This document shows, piece by piece, positions 17,201 through 26,871 of a stretch of 64,000 nt of DNA. The stretch comes from Pseudopedobacter saltans DSM 12145. Its GTDB lineage: Bacteria > Bacteroidota > Bacteroidia > Sphingobacteriales > Sphingobacteriaceae. Every line of letters starts with the position of its first letter. Position 1 is the first letter of the stretch. The DNA is taken from contig NC_015177.1 of NCBI RefSeq assembly GCF_000190735.1, forward strand, positions 4,092,001 to 4,156,000, read 5' to 3'. A model generated the notes under the pieces. The model made no database searches. It had not been told where the DNA came from and saw only the letters and a program-made list of their open reading frames with translations. Made by a program: the position numbers and the translations under genes.

Positions 17201-17304
17201 GGTTAAAACGCTAATGTTGCAATAAAAACAAATTAATTTAGTTAAAAAAATAGCATCTTTACAATCTTATAGATAGAGCTTTAGAAGCTATAACTGCAAC
17301 GTTG

Positions 17305-18156
17305 ATGAGGAGAATGTTTGACAAACTATTTTTACTTTTCGGTATTTCTTTAGCGATCTCTTCCTGTCGTTTCTTTGATAAAAAGGATGAGCCTATAGCA
17401 AGAGCATTTGATGAATATCTCTACAAAAAAGATGTTGCTGGTATTGTTCCGCATAATGTACATGGAAATGATAGCATTGCCATTGTAAAAGCGTTTATAG
17501 ATCAATGGCAGCAAAATATAGTTTTATTAAAGAAAGCCGAGCGGAATGTCAGTTTAGACGAAAGGTCCATTCAGGAACAGTTGGAAACCTACAAAAGAAC
17601 TTTAATAAGGTATCAATACGAGCAGGAACTGATACAACAAAAATTAGATACCATCGTTAGCGAAAAAGAAATAGAGGAGTACTATAATCAGCATAAAGAT
17701 ATTTTCTTGTTGAAAAAGCCAATACTGAAGATTTCTTATATTAAATTACCTGAAGGAGCTCCGAAGGTAGAGATGGTGAAAAAGCTTTTCGTTTCTAAGG
17801 ATGTAAGTGACAGGGATTTATTGGAGAAATATTGTTTTAAGTATTCACCTTCCTTTTCTCTTTTAGATACAAACTGGCATTATATAGACGATTTATCCAA
17901 AAGTTTGCCTTTGAATCAGTTAGGAGAGCATAATTTTCAGACTTTGAATCGCATTTTTCAAATTTCTGAAAATAATACATTATATCTCCTAATTTTGCGG
18001 GACTCTAAATTTAGAGATAGTCTTTCCCCTTTGACTTTCGAAAAGGAGAATATAAGAAATATGATATTGAATCATAGAAAATTGAAATTAATTAGCCAAA
18101 TGGAACGAGAAGTTTTTCTTGAGGCACAAAAAAACAACGAATTAGAAGTATATTAG
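17305..18156 (+). CDS. Periplasmic lipoprotein, SurA-operon member
   Basis: A 283-residue lipoprotein (lipobox with Cys after AISS, about residue 21 from the ATG). Its helical N-terminal half (FIDQWQQNIVLLKKAE and the long QEQLETYKRTLIRYQYEQELIQ helix region) resembles the chaperone domain of SurA-type folding factors, and IEEYYNQHKDIF is the usual lead-in to a PPIase domain, but the rotamase core itself looks degenerate. It lies 6 bp before surA, suggesting a chaperone partner in outer-membrane protein assembly. Start: TTG at 17302 is possible, but the ATG at 17305 is preferred. Confidence 0.72.
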   Translation: MRRMFDKLFLLFGISLAISSCRFFDKKDEPIARAFDEYLYKKDVAGIVPHNVHGNDSIAIVKAFIDQWQQNIVLLKKAERNVSLDERSIQEQLETYKRTLIRYQYEQELIQQKLDTIVSEKEIEEYYNQHKDIFLLKKPILKISYIKLPEGAPKVEMVKKLFVSKDVSDRDLLEKYCFKYSPSFSLLDTNWHYIDDLSKSLPLNQLGEHNFQTLNRIFQISENNTLYLLILRDSKFRDSLSPLTFEKENIRNMILNHRKLKLISQMEREVFLEAQKNNELEVY

Positions 18157-18162
18157 CCATAG

Positions 18163-19527
18163 ATGAAAAGATACTTAGTCATAGCGCTGCTTATAATGAG
18201 CAGTAATTTATTTGCTCAAAAGAAAGTAATAGATAAAGTTGTTGCTGTTGTTGGTGACAATATTATTTTACAGTCAGAAGTTGAGCAACAATACGCACAA
18301 TACATTTTGCAGGGCACAAAACCAGATCCTAATATCAAATGCTATATTATGCAAAGTATGCTTAGCCAAAAGTTGTTGACCAAGCAGGCTGCCATTGACT
18401 CTATTGTAGTTGAAGATGGCGATGTAGATAACGAAGTGGAAAGAAGGATGCGTACCATGATAACCAGAGCGGGTGGCGAGCAACGGTTGGAGGAATTTTT
18501 GGGAAGACCTGTTATTTTGTATAAAGATGAGATCAGACCAGATATTCGGGAACAATTGGTAGCGCAGAAAATGCAGGCGAAAATTACCGAGAAAGTTGAA
18601 GTAACTCCTTTAGACGTAAGACGTTTTTATCAGGCTATTCCAAAAGACTCTTTACCGGTATACAATACAGAAGTTGAAGTGGGAGAAATAGTTATTTATC
18701 CTAAACTTACCAAAGAGGAAAAGGAAACCTATAAAGATAAACTTGAAGCTTTAAGATTAAGGATTAAAAACGGAGATAGCTTTGCTACCCTGGCGAGATT
18801 GTATTCGCAAGATCCGGGATCTGCCAGAGACGGTGGAGAGTTGCCTTTTTTTGACAGAAATACCATGGCAAAGGAATTTACTGCCTGGGCATTTAAACTA
18901 AAACCGGGAGAACTGTCTCCGGTATTCGAAACAGAGTTCGGTTTTCACTTTTTGGAAGTTCTGGAGAGGAGAGGGGAAAACGTAAGAGCAAGGCATATTT
19001 TAATTGTTCCTGATAGTCCCCCCGCAGCACTGGAACGGGCAAGAGTTGAAATAGATTCTATTTACCAAAAAGTAGTTGCCAAAAAAATGGATTTCTCCGC
19101 GGCTGCTTCTCTATATTCGGGAAATAACGATACAAAGTATAATGGCGGAATGATCTTAAATTACGAGAGTTCCAACAGAACAACTTATATTCCAACCGAT
19201 AAATTGGATCCGTCTATTTTCCTGGTTGTAGATACCATGAAAGTGGGAAGCTACTCTAAACCAGATGTATTTACTGATAACAGAGGTAAAAAGGGATATA
19301 GATTTTTATATCTGAAAACTAAAATACCACCACATACTGCAAACTTAGAGCAGGATTTTCCCAAGATCAAGGAAGCTGCCTACGAAGAAAAGACAAGTAA
19401 GGTAGTAAGTGATTGGTTCGAAAAAAGAAGAAAATCTACTTACATAAGAATAGATAAAGATTTTAATAATTGCGATATATTAAAAGATTGGATAAAGGAT
19501 ACAGCCGTTTCTGCAAATAATGAGTAA
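18163..19527 (+). CDS. surA: SurA-like periplasmic peptidyl-prolyl isomerase
   Basis: A 454-residue periplasmic chaperone/PPIase for outer-membrane proteins. Signal peptide with cut after LFAQ; SurA N-terminal domain (KVVAVVGDNIILQSEVEQQY); first parvulin domain about residues 170-275 (IVIYPKLTKEEKE, LYSQDPGSARDGGELPFFDR, KPGELSPVFETEFGFHFLEV); second parvulin domain about 278-390 (RARHILIVPDSPP, LYSGNNDTKYNGGMI). It is preceded by a lipoprotein relative and overlaps the MoxR gene downstream by 8 bp. Confidence 0.93.
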   Translation: MKRYLVIALLIMSSNLFAQKKVIDKVVAVVGDNIILQSEVEQQYAQYILQGTKPDPNIKCYIMQSMLSQKLLTKQAAIDSIVVEDGDVDNEVERRMRTMITRAGGEQRLEEFLGRPVILYKDEIRPDIREQLVAQKMQAKITEKVEVTPLDVRRFYQAIPKDSLPVYNTEVEVGEIVIYPKLTKEEKETYKDKLEALRLRIKNGDSFATLARLYSQDPGSARDGGELPFFDRNTMAKEFTAWAFKLKPGELSPVFETEFGFHFLEVLERRGENVRARHILIVPDSPPAALERARVEIDSIYQKVVAKKMDFSAAASLYSGNNDTKYNGGMILNYESSNRTTYIPTDKLDPSIFLVVDTMKVGSYSKPDVFTDNRGKKGYRFLYLKTKIPPHTANLEQDFPKIKEAAYEEKTSKVVSDWFEKRRKSTYIRIDKDFNNCDILKDWIKDTAVSANNE

Positions 19528-20485
19528 ATACAGTTCTGAAATAGAAGGAATCAAGGCATTAAACCAAGCCTATCACGATATTAGAAATGAAATTTCTAAG
19601 GTTATTGTTGGACAGGATGAGGTGATTAAGTTTGTTTTGGTTTCTATTTTCAGTAATGGGCATTGTTTGTTAATGGGTGTTCCGGGTTTGGCCAAAACTT
19701 TATTGGTACAAACCGTATCCCGAGTGTTGGATTTAAGTTTTCATCGTATCCAGTTTACACCTGATTTAATGCCTTCAGATATTGTAGGAAGCGAGATTTT
19801 GGGAGAAGACAGAACTTTTAAATTCATCAAAGGTCCTGTTTTTGCAAATATTATTTTGGCTGACGAAATCAATAGAACTCCACCTAAAACTCAGGCAGCT
19901 TTATTGGAGGCAATGCAGGAAAAAAGTGTTACAGCTGCCGGAATTACTCATCAATTGCCAAAACCATTTTTTGTTTTGGCTACTCAAAACCCTATAGAGC
20001 AGGAAGGAACTTATCCGTTGCCTGAGGCGCAATTAGATAGGTTTATGTTTAATGTGCATCTTACCTACCCCAGTTTTGCAGAGGAACTGGCTATTGTAAA
20101 GAATACAACCGGTACTCAGGTACAGGAACTTAATAAAATTATAACAGCGGCAGATATCTCAGCCTTTCAGCAGTTGGTAAGAAATATCCCCGTTGCAGAT
20201 AATGTACTGGAATATGCGGTAAAACTTGTTGCTAAAACAAGGCCGCAAACAGATTTGTCTGCAGAGATTGTAAATCGGTATATAAGTTGGGGAGCGGGAC
20301 CAAGGGCTTCTCAGTATTTAGTTATTGGAGCGAAATGCCATGCGGCCATCCAGGGAAAATTTTCTCCGGATATTGAAGATGTGCAGGCGGTTGCTACAAC
20401 AATTTTGAGACATCGTTTGGTTAAAAACTATAAAGCCGAAGCAGATGGAATCAGCATAGAGCACATTATTAAGCAAGTGTTGTAA
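19520..20485 (+). CDS. MoxR-family AAA+ ATPase
   Basis: A 321-residue MoxR AAA+ ATPase. Walker A is GVPGLAKT, Walker B IILADEINRTPPKTQAALLEAMQE, with the family sensor FFVLATQNPIEQEGTYPLPEAQLDRF. MoxR ATPases act as chaperones that assemble or activate complexes, commonly with VWA-domain and DUF58 proteins, none of which is visible next to it. It overlaps the surA end by 8 bp, so it is translationally coupled to the chaperone operon. A hairpin terminator follows. Confidence 0.93.
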   Translation: MSKYSSEIEGIKALNQAYHDIRNEISKVIVGQDEVIKFVLVSIFSNGHCLLMGVPGLAKTLLVQTVSRVLDLSFHRIQFTPDLMPSDIVGSEILGEDRTFKFIKGPVFANIILADEINRTPPKTQAALLEAMQEKSVTAAGITHQLPKPFFVLATQNPIEQEGTYPLPEAQLDRFMFNVHLTYPSFAEELAIVKNTTGTQVQELNKIITAADISAFQQLVRNIPVADNVLEYAVKLVAKTRPQTDLSAEIVNRYISWGAGPRASQYLVIGAKCHAAIQGKFSPDIEDVQAVATTILRHRLVKNYKAEADGISIEHIIKQVL

Positions 20486-20610
20486 GTGCCGTTGATAGCC
20501 TGTGGACAATAGTTCTGAATACCGAAATCTGATAGGTGATGGTCTGTAGTTTAATTTCCATCGTTCAGAGCATAAAGTTAATCACTTAGAAAGCCAATCT
20601 CTTTGATAAG

Positions 20611-20659
20611 AAACATACGAAGTTTTCATTAGGTGATGAGCGATAAACTTCGTATGTTT
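20611..20659. terminator. Bidirectional terminator hairpin
   Basis: AAACATACGAAGTTT (20611-20625) and AAACTTCGTATGTTT (20645-20659) are a perfect 15-bp inverted repeat with T-runs on both sides, placed between convergent moxR and DJ-1-type genes. Confidence 0.75.
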
Positions 20660-20673
20660 TAGAGGGGCGATAA

Positions 20674-21234
20674 TTAAAGTATGTGCCTATTGTGTTTGCC
20701 TTCGGCAAATTCTTCAATCATCTTCGTATTAAATGCAGGAATATCTTTTGGCGATCGACTGGTTACTAGTCCTTTGTCTACAACTACTTCGCTGTCTTCC
20801 CAGTTTACGCCTGCATTAATTAAGTCTGTCTTTATAGAAGGATAAGAGGTCATATTTTTACCTTTCAGTTCTCCGGTTTCTATTAATAATTGCGGGCCAT
20901 GGCAAATCGCCGCAACAGGTTTTCCGCTTTCCATAAATGCCTTTGCAAAGTTTACACAATCTTCGTTTTTCCGCATAGTATCGGGATTCATTACACCGCC
21001 TGGAATAAACAGACCATCATAATCTTCGGGATTGGTATCAGTTAATAATTTATCTACTTTCACTTCAATGCCCCAATGGTCTTTATCCCATGCTTTAATG
21101 GTATCCTTTTGTGGAGATATAACATGTACAGTCGCTCCAGCTTCCTGTAAAGCATTTTTTGGTTCTATTAATTCCGATTGCTCAAAGCCATTCTCGCTTA
21201 AAATTGCAATCTTTTTATTGCTTAATGCTGCCAT
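20674..21234 (-). CDS. DJ-1/PfpI family protein
   Basis: A 186-residue class I glutamine amidotransferase-like protein of the PfpI/YhbO (DJ-1) group. The nucleophile elbow is AAICHGPQLLIE with Cys followed by His; GGVMNPDTMRK and ITSRSPKDIPAF-type segments are also typical. Relatives act as stress proteins, deglycases or holdases; protease activity is doubtful. It is monocistronic and shares a terminator with moxR. Confidence 0.9.
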   Translation of the reverse strand: MAALSNKKIAILSENGFEQSELIEPKNALQEAGATVHVISPQKDTIKAWDKDHWGIEVKVDKLLTDTNPEDYDGLFIPGGVMNPDTMRKNEDCVNFAKAFMESGKPVAAICHGPQLLIETGELKGKNMTSYPSIKTDLINAGVNWEDSEVVVDKGLVTSRSPKDIPAFNTKMIEEFAEGKHNRHIL

Positions 21235-21595
21235 CTTATTAGTTTTTTATAGGTGAAATTATAGGGGATAATCCTGCAAAGACCAAACCAAAATAATAGG
21301 GATGGCGTTTTAAAGTAGGGGGCAAGGGACTAAAGTTGTTGCTTATGGTTTCGTGATTTTCTGTCCGTAGAGTTAAGCCTAGCGTCTCTACGGATATTCA
21401 AATAAACGGGAGTTTTGAACTTCTTTATCTTATTTGGATTTCTGAATTACTTTATACCGGTACAGCGCACTTTGTGCGTAACGAGTCGAAGACTGTTAGC
21501 CATTACTCGTTGTTCGTTCATCGTTATTCGATAAACGAACAACGAAACTCGACAGACGGAAACCAAACTTCGGTCGTCGGTCTCCCAACTTACTG
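21235..21595. repeat. Intergenic repeat cluster
   Basis: This 361-bp gap holds two inverted repeats: TCCGTAGAG (21364-21372) / CTCTACGGA (21386-21394), and CGTTGTTCGTT (21508-21518) / AACGAACAACG (21534-21544). They are followed by CTTCGGTCGTCGGTCTCCC words also seen at 24095. No gene is visible. Confidence 0.6.
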
Positions 21596-22450
21596 TCATT
21601 CCATATACATATCAATAATAACATTCCATTTACCAGTAGCTTCTTCTATTTGCCAGGCTCGAATGTACTCATATTGTTTACCCGAAACAGTAGCTTCTCC
21701 GTAAGTAAATGCTAAATCACCGCTAAAAGCTCTAAGCACTCCTTTAGGTTCAGATTTAAATGTTAGCTTATTCTTAAGTATGAAGTTTAGGCTTTCTTCC
21801 AGACTGTAAGTAGGATATTTGTCTGGAAAATAAATTCTGACGTTTGTATCGTAGAATTCACTGAAATATTTATTGCCGTTTTTAGATCCTAATCTCTTCC
21901 CAAATAACTCATCAGTTCCAAATACGATATCATCACGCATTTGTGTCTTTTGAGGGCCAATCAGCTTGTAAAATTCCTGGTTTTTAGGTTCGAAATAATC
22001 AAACTTAGTCTCCCTGATGAGTTGAGGCTGGAAGGTTTTGGCATGGTACAGAAGTTTCCATTTACCATTCTCGTTTTTCCAGACGTTTAGATATACCCCG
22101 AACTTTTTCTTGCCAAGTTCGGTAAGTTCAAATCTGCCGCTGGTAAAGCCTAAATCCGCTTTTTTAGATATACGGGCATATTCAGGCTTCCATTCAAGAT
22201 CTTCGCCAGAATCCTTTTGTTTTGTTTTCTTAAAATTTGTGTGAATAGAAACCGGAGCCGGCTGAAAAATGAGCGCATTATCTGCAGCGTATTTTAGAAA
22301 GGCATTAGGAACGCCTGTTCTGAAAAGTGCGAAATTTAAACTCTCATCGGCTTCAACCAATGATTTAACATTATTGCCCGCCTTTTGAGCAACGCCCGCT
22401 AAACAAAAAAATAGAATGAAGTTTACAAATAAAAGAGCTTTCCGAATCAT
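21596..22450 (-). CDS. Secreted NTF2/SnoaL-like protein
   Basis: A 284-residue exported protein (signal peptide cut after AGVAQ). Two NTF2-like cone domains seem present: residues about 30-150 (VEADESLNFALFRTGVPNAFL ... GKWKLLYHAKTF) and about 160-284, the second ending GKWNVIIDMYME. Such DUF4440-like folds bind small ligands or are enzymes of very varied activity, so no reaction can be assigned. The copies differ enough to be an old duplication. It follows cysS by 25 bp in the same direction. Confidence 0.78.
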   Translation of the reverse strand: MIRKALLFVNFILFFCLAGVAQKAGNNVKSLVEADESLNFALFRTGVPNAFLKYAADNALIFQPAPVSIHTNFKKTKQKDSGEDLEWKPEYARISKKADLGFTSGRFELTELGKKKFGVYLNVWKNENGKWKLLYHAKTFQPQLIRETKFDYFEPKNQEFYKLIGPQKTQMRDDIVFGTDELFGKRLGSKNGNKYFSEFYDTNVRIYFPDKYPTYSLEESLNFILKNKLTFKSEPKGVLRAFSGDLAFTYGEATVSGKQYEYIRAWQIEEATGKWNVIIDMYME

Positions 22451-22475
22451 CTAATACCCAACAAAATTAATCTAT

Positions 22476-23936
22476 TTATGTTTTTGACCAGGTTGTACCT
22501 TCTTTACTGTCCTTTAGCTGATAGCCTATCTCTTGTAAGCCAATTCTTATCTTGTCGGAAGTAGCATAATCTTTTTTCTCTTTGGCTTCTTTTCTGATAT
22601 TAATCAAAAAGTTCATTAAAGGCTCAATCTCGTTTCCTTCACTAAGTTCGTCTTTTAAACCCAATATGTTATGTACATATTCATTTAATAGAGATGTTAA
22701 TCCGATAAGATCAGCTTCGGAAATTGAAGTCTTTCCATCGTATATCGAGTTAATCGTTTTAACAACATCAAATAACTCGGCAATAAGAATAGGCGAATTA
22801 AAATCATCATTCATTGCCGATTCAAATCTCTGCTCAATCGCTTTCAAGTCTACTTCACTTGTTTCCGAAACCTTTAATTTATCTAAAAGTCCCAGCGCAT
22901 TCATTAAACGTTTAAAGCCTTTTTCGCTGGCATCCAACGCTTCGTTAGAGAAATCTAAAGTACTTCTATAATGTGCCTGAAGCATAAAGAACTTAACAAC
23001 CATAGGGCTATAGCCTTTATTTAACAGCTCATGTTGCCCAGTAAAAAGTTCATGAGGTAAAAAGCTATTACCTAATGATTTAGACATTTTTTGTCCATTT
23101 ACAGTAAGCATATTGGTATGAATCCAATAATTAGCAGGATGTTTTCCGCAGGCAGCTACGTTTTGGGCAATTTCGTTGGTATGATGAGTAGGTGCTAAAT
23201 CCATTCCACCTCCATGTATATCAAATTGCTCGCCCAAATATTTCGAGCTCATAGCAGAACACTCTAAATGCCAGCCCGGAAATCCCATTCCCCATGGAGA
23301 AGGCCATTGCATCAGGTGTTCGGGTTTAGCTTTAATCCACAATGCAAAATCCAGTTTTCCATGTTTCTGGTCCTGTCCACCCAATTCGCGGGTGTTGTTT
23401 AATAAATCTTCCAGTTTTCTGCCATTCAACACTCCATAATTATGATGCTGATTGTATTTTTCAACATCAAAATATACAGATCCATCAACCTCGTAAGCCA
23501 AGCCTTTAGCTAAAATGGTTTTTACCATTTCTATCTGCTCAATAATATGTCCGGTGGCTGTAGGTTCGATACTTGGAGGTAATACATTGAAAACCTTCAT
23601 CATATCGTGGAAACCATTGGTATATGTTTGTACAATTTCCATTGGCTCCAAAGAAGCCAGCTTTGCCTTTTTAGAAATCTTGTCTTCTCCCGAATCACCA
23701 TCTCCTTCCAAATGACCCGCATCGGTAATATTTCTTACATATCTAACCTTATAGCCCAAATGCATAAGATAGCGGTAAATCAGGTCAAAAGAGATGAAAG
23801 TCCTGCAGTTCCCCAAGTGGACATCGCTATATACGGTTGGCCCGCAAACGTACATTCCTACATACGGTGGATTTATTGCCTTAAACTCTTCTTTCTTTCT
23901 GGAAATGGTATTGTAAATAAAAAGACTATCGTACAT
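22476..23936 (-). CDS. cysS: Cysteinyl-tRNA synthetase
   Basis: Class I aminoacyl-tRNA synthetase charging tRNA-Cys. Seen: zinc-binding Cys in [15 protein letters not shown], which also carries the HIGH-like motif, [18 protein letters not shown] and KMSKSLGN. At 486 residues it has the usual length, with the DALR anticodon region near the C-terminus. It may be co-transcribed with the NTF2-like gene downstream. Confidence 0.97.
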   Translation of the reverse strand: MYDSLFIYNTISRKKEEFKAINPPYVGMYVCGPTVYSDVHLGNCRTFISFDLIYRYLMHLGYKVRYVRNITDAGHLEGDGDSGEDKISKKAKLASLEPMEIVQTYTNGFHDMMKVFNVLPPSIEPTATGHIIEQIEMVKTILAKGLAYEVDGSVYFDVEKYNQHHNYGVLNGRKLEDLLNNTRELGGQDQKHGKLDFALWIKAKPEHLMQWPSPWGMGFPGWHLECSAMSSKYLGEQFDIHGGGMDLAPTHHTNEIAQNVAACGKHPANYWIHTNMLTVNGQKMSKSLGNSFLPHELFTGQHELLNKGYSPMVVKFFMLQAHYRSTLDFSNEALDASEKGFKRLMNALGLLDKLKVSETSEVDLKAIEQRFESAMNDDFNSPILIAELFDVVKTINSIYDGKTSISEADLIGLTSLLNEYVHNILGLKDELSEGNEIEPLMNFLINIRKEAKEKKDYATSDKIRIGLQEIGYQLKDSKEGTTWSKT

Positions 23937-23939
23937 GGT

Positions 23940-24121
23940 TGCAAATCTACAAAAAATGTCGAAGCATTAGCATGACGAATGAGGAGCTGTTGTTGATGGT
24001 AGATTTGTTGTCTTTCGTTTATCGTTGTTCGTTTGTCGAGTTTCATTTTCCGTTTATCAGCAGCGGACAATGAATATCGAACAACAAATAACACTTCGGT
24101 CTCCCGTCCCCAGACTTCGGA
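23940..24121. repeat. Dispersed-repeat gap downstream of EEP gene
   Basis: The gap contains CGTTTATCGTTGTTCG (about 24015) and CGAACAAC (about 24078) as distant inverted words and ends with CACTTCGGTCTCCCGTCCCC and GACTTCGG. It is closely similar in vocabulary to 21490-21590. Confidence 0.5.
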
Positions 24122-25240
24122 CTATTTGCCAACACTCACATCCACTCTCACCGGATAATGATCAGAATATGCTTTTTTTATAATCTTATAAGTATGGATA
24201 TCGAAGTCTTTAGTAGTTAAGATATAGTCTATCTGGAAATTTGGGAAATCGCCATTATAGGTTCTGCCGATACCAACTCCTTTTTCAATAAAGCTATTCT
24301 TTAGATCTTTGCTGATCTGGTTTACACTATATGAAACCGGAGTATCATTAAAATCGCCCATAATAACGAAAGGAGTCTTGCAGCTATCGGTGTAGGATTT
24401 TAATATTTCTACTTGTTTAGCCCTGCGGACAAAGGCAGATTTTAGCCTGGACAGAATCCGCCTGCCATGTTTAATATCTTCATCCTCCGTCTTCATGTTT
24501 GATATCCTCTTGAAATAGTAATAGTCAACAGGAGCGAAGGCGATAGAAGCCAGATGTATAGTGTAAATTCTAAAAACCTTATTGTTCTTCTTTACATCTA
24601 TCCACAGTCCGTTATTAGAACCTTTTGGATCTAGTTCGGTTAATTTGCCTTTATTGACGATAGGTAATTTACTGAATATGGCTATACCCATAGATTCATA
24701 ATCATTACCACTGGTACTATAGAAATAATAATCTTCGGTACCTAAAATTTTACGGATATTATTCTCGCTCTTTAATTTACCCTTTTTTCTGGTTAGAAAC
24801 TCCTGAATTGCTATAACATCGGGTTGCTCTTCGTTTATAAGATCTAAAATATTATTCCTTGCATTAGAGTCAACTTCCGAACCAAATTGTTTGAAATGAT
24901 GCACATTGTAGGTCATTAAGCGAACAGAAGAAGAATCCCTCAAATAATGAGCTGTCTCTTTTTTCCTTAAACCAATTGTTCTGGTAAGGTTTTGATATCC
25001 AATTAAAATAGCTAAAAAAGAAAGAAAAGCATACCAGCGTTTTTTTATAGCCCATAACAGTATAAAGCAGATATTAGCGAGAAGTATAAAGGGATAAGAA
25101 AGCCCTAAAAAAGCCAAAAACCAATACTTTTCCGGACTAATTGTTGTCGCTAAATAGCTTAGAAGCAGTAAAGCAATGACAATTAGATTAAAGAAAAGAA
25201 TTGATTTATCTAAATAGGAATTTCTCTTATTCTTCTTCAT
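24122..25240 (-). CDS. Membrane-anchored endonuclease/exonuclease/phosphatase-fold protein
   Basis: A 372-residue EEP-superfamily protein. Three hydrophobic segments (about residues 12-28, 35-52, 58-82) precede the catalytic domain, which shows RLMTYNVHHF, IAIQEFL (metal-binding Glu), the FVIMGDFNDTP motif and the terminal SDHYPVRVDV. Substrates of such proteins range from DNA to phospholipid head groups; the membrane anchor argues against DNA repair. Its start overlaps the end of the rhomboid gene by 14 bp, so the mutL-rhomboid-rhomboid-EEP genes form one operon. Confidence 0.9.
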   Translation of the reverse strand: MKKNKRNSYLDKSILFFNLIVIALLLLSYLATTISPEKYWFLAFLGLSYPFILLANICFILLWAIKKRWYAFLSFLAILIGYQNLTRTIGLRKKETAHYLRDSSSVRLMTYNVHHFKQFGSEVDSNARNNILDLINEEQPDVIAIQEFLTRKKGKLKSENNIRKILGTEDYYFYSTSGNDYESMGIAIFSKLPIVNKGKLTELDPKGSNNGLWIDVKKNNKVFRIYTIHLASIAFAPVDYYYFKRISNMKTEDEDIKHGRRILSRLKSAFVRRAKQVEILKSYTDSCKTPFVIMGDFNDTPVSYSVNQISKDLKNSFIEKGVGIGRTYNGDFPNFQIDYILTTKDFDIHTYKIIKKAYSDHYPVRVDVSVGK

Positions 25241-26105
25241 TTCCCCGACTCGCTCTAAATAGCGTGTTTTTCTCTTTTTTGCTTAATGAATTATAACCCG
25301 ACTGAGAAATTTTGTCTAAAATAGCATCTACAGTTTCCTGATTAGGCAATTGATCGTTATTAGACGGTGACTCTACATCGAAATTTTTCGATACAATTTT
25401 AAGCTTTTTTCTTGGCTTAAATACATTCTCGAAAACTTTGCTCCAATCTTTGCCATTCTGAAGCGATTTGATGTAAAAGAAACCGAACAACGCTCCGCCC
25501 AGATGGGAGAGATGCCCGCCTGCGTTTGAGCCAGCCAGGCTAATTACATCAATAATTATAAAAACTAAAGCCAGCCATTTTAATTTGACAGACCCGAATA
25601 ATAATAACTGTATAGAATAATTAGGCAGAAGTGTAGCCGTTGCTATAACTATTGCGCTTACAGCTGCAGACGAACCCACAGCTATAGACGTTGGTGCAGA
25701 ATCTTTAAAAGCAGGAATCAAATTATAGCAAATGATATAAAATGCAGCTCCCGAAATCCCGCCTAAGATATATAAGAAAGTTAGTTTTTTAGGGTTTTGA
25801 AAACCTTCAAAAATTTTACCCATCCAAAACAACCAAAGCATATTAAATAAAATATGCCAAATACCTTCGTGGACGAACATATAAGTGAAAGGAGTCCAGA
25901 ATCTGTATAATAGACTATGTAAGTTTGCAGGAACTCCCAGATATTCGTAGGTAAAAAGGTCTATCCCTCCCTGTTTAAAAAACAATAAACTTACAAGAGA
26001 TATGATAGACAGCATTAAAAATACGATAACATTAATCCCGATAAACAAATTAACCTTGCTTCCAGAATTAAAAACTTTGTATTTGAGCTCGTTATACGTA
26101 TTCAT
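25227..26105 (-). CDS. Rhomboid-family intramembrane serine protease
   Basis: A 292-residue rhomboid with six or seven membrane helices. The catalytic Ser lies in VGSSAAVSA (a variant of G-x-S-G), the His in HLSHLGGALFGF, and the loop contains HILFNMLWLFWMG. The cytosolic tail after about 220 is charged and ends in a segment (DAILDKISQSGYNSLSKKE) shared with Bacteroidota rhomboids. Rhomboids cut within or near membrane helices of substrate proteins. It sits 11 bp after a second, distinct rhomboid. Confidence 0.92.
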   Translation of the reverse strand: MNTYNELKYKVFNSGSKVNLFIGINVIVFLMLSIISLVSLLFFKQGGIDLFTYEYLGVPANLHSLLYRFWTPFTYMFVHEGIWHILFNMLWLFWMGKIFEGFQNPKKLTFLYILGGISGAAFYIICYNLIPAFKDSAPTSIAVGSSAAVSAIVIATATLLPNYSIQLLLFGSVKLKWLALVFIIIDVISLAGSNAGGHLSHLGGALFGFFYIKSLQNGKDWSKVFENVFKPRKKLKIVSKNFDVESPSNNDQLPNQETVDAILDKISQSGYNSLSKKEKNTLFRASRGNEEE

Positions 26106-26116
26106 GATCTTATATT

Positions 26117-26869
26117 TTACATGTAAAAATCACCAGGCCTACGAATTCGCCATATTTTAATCAGTATATATCCAAAAATCATTCCCCCGATATGCGCGAA
26201 ATGAGCGACATTATCGGAAGGGTTATTTGCTATACCACTATATAACTCAAAAAGTCCATAAAGTATTACAAAATACTTCGCTTTTATTGGTAAAAAGAAG
26301 TATAGATATATCAAAGCATTAGGAAACAACATTCCAAAAGCGAGCAGTAGCCCAAATACAGCACCCGAAGCTCCAACAGTTGGAAAGAAAAGCGCGGCAG
26401 TATATGCTGCTGCTTTTGGATCACTGTACATCATTCCCTGTTTTACTACATTCGCTCCGTTAGTTAGCACTTCATGTATAGTAGCGGCAGATAAATTTTG
26501 TTTCAAAGCCTGAACCTCTACATATTGAACTCCTAAGTGTAGACATGCAGCTCCTAAACCCGTTATTATATAATATTGTAAAAACCGTTTAGAACCCAAA
26601 TAGTTTTCCAGCACAGAACCAAACATCCATAAAGCCAGCATATTCGAAAAAATATGCATAATGTCTCCATGCATGAATAGGTGTGTAAAGATTTGCCATA
26701 TCCTGAAATTAGGAGATTCGAAATAATATAATCCCAATAATCTGTTTAAGTCTAGTCCCAGGCTGCCACCAAATACGTTGGTTGCCAAAAACATAATACC
26801 ATTAATGATTAAAAGATTTTTAACCACAGGTGGAAAAAAGGTGTTGGATAAGGGTCTAAACTCTCTCAT
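26117..26869 (-). CDS. Rhomboid-family intramembrane serine protease (second copy)
   Basis: A 250-residue rhomboid with HIFSNMLALWMFG, the catalytic GASGAVFGLLLAFGM and HFAHIGGMIFGYILI, the standard Ser-His dyad. An about 45-residue insertion between helices (QALKQNLSAATIHEVLTNG...) distinguishes it from the neighbouring paralogue. It begins 2 bp after mutL and precedes the other rhomboid by 11 bp. Confidence 0.93.
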   Translation of the reverse strand: MREFRPLSNTFFPPVVKNLLIINGIMFLATNVFGGSLGLDLNRLLGLYYFESPNFRIWQIFTHLFMHGDIMHIFSNMLALWMFGSVLENYLGSKRFLQYYIITGLGAACLHLGVQYVEVQALKQNLSAATIHEVLTNGANVVKQGMMYSDPKAAAYTAALFFPTVGASGAVFGLLLAFGMLFPNALIYLYFFLPIKAKYFVILYGLFELYSGIANNPSDNVAHFAHIGGMIFGYILIKIWRIRRPGDFYM

Positions 26870-26871
26870 AT

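Larger units (their letters stand above)
16776..17304. other. Gene-poor gap with a decayed small-gene pair
   Basis: About 530 bp without an intact gene. The minus strand holds a remnant at 16937-17200 (listed separately). The rest is AT-rich with no clear promoter beyond weak matches before the next operon. Confidence 0.6.
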
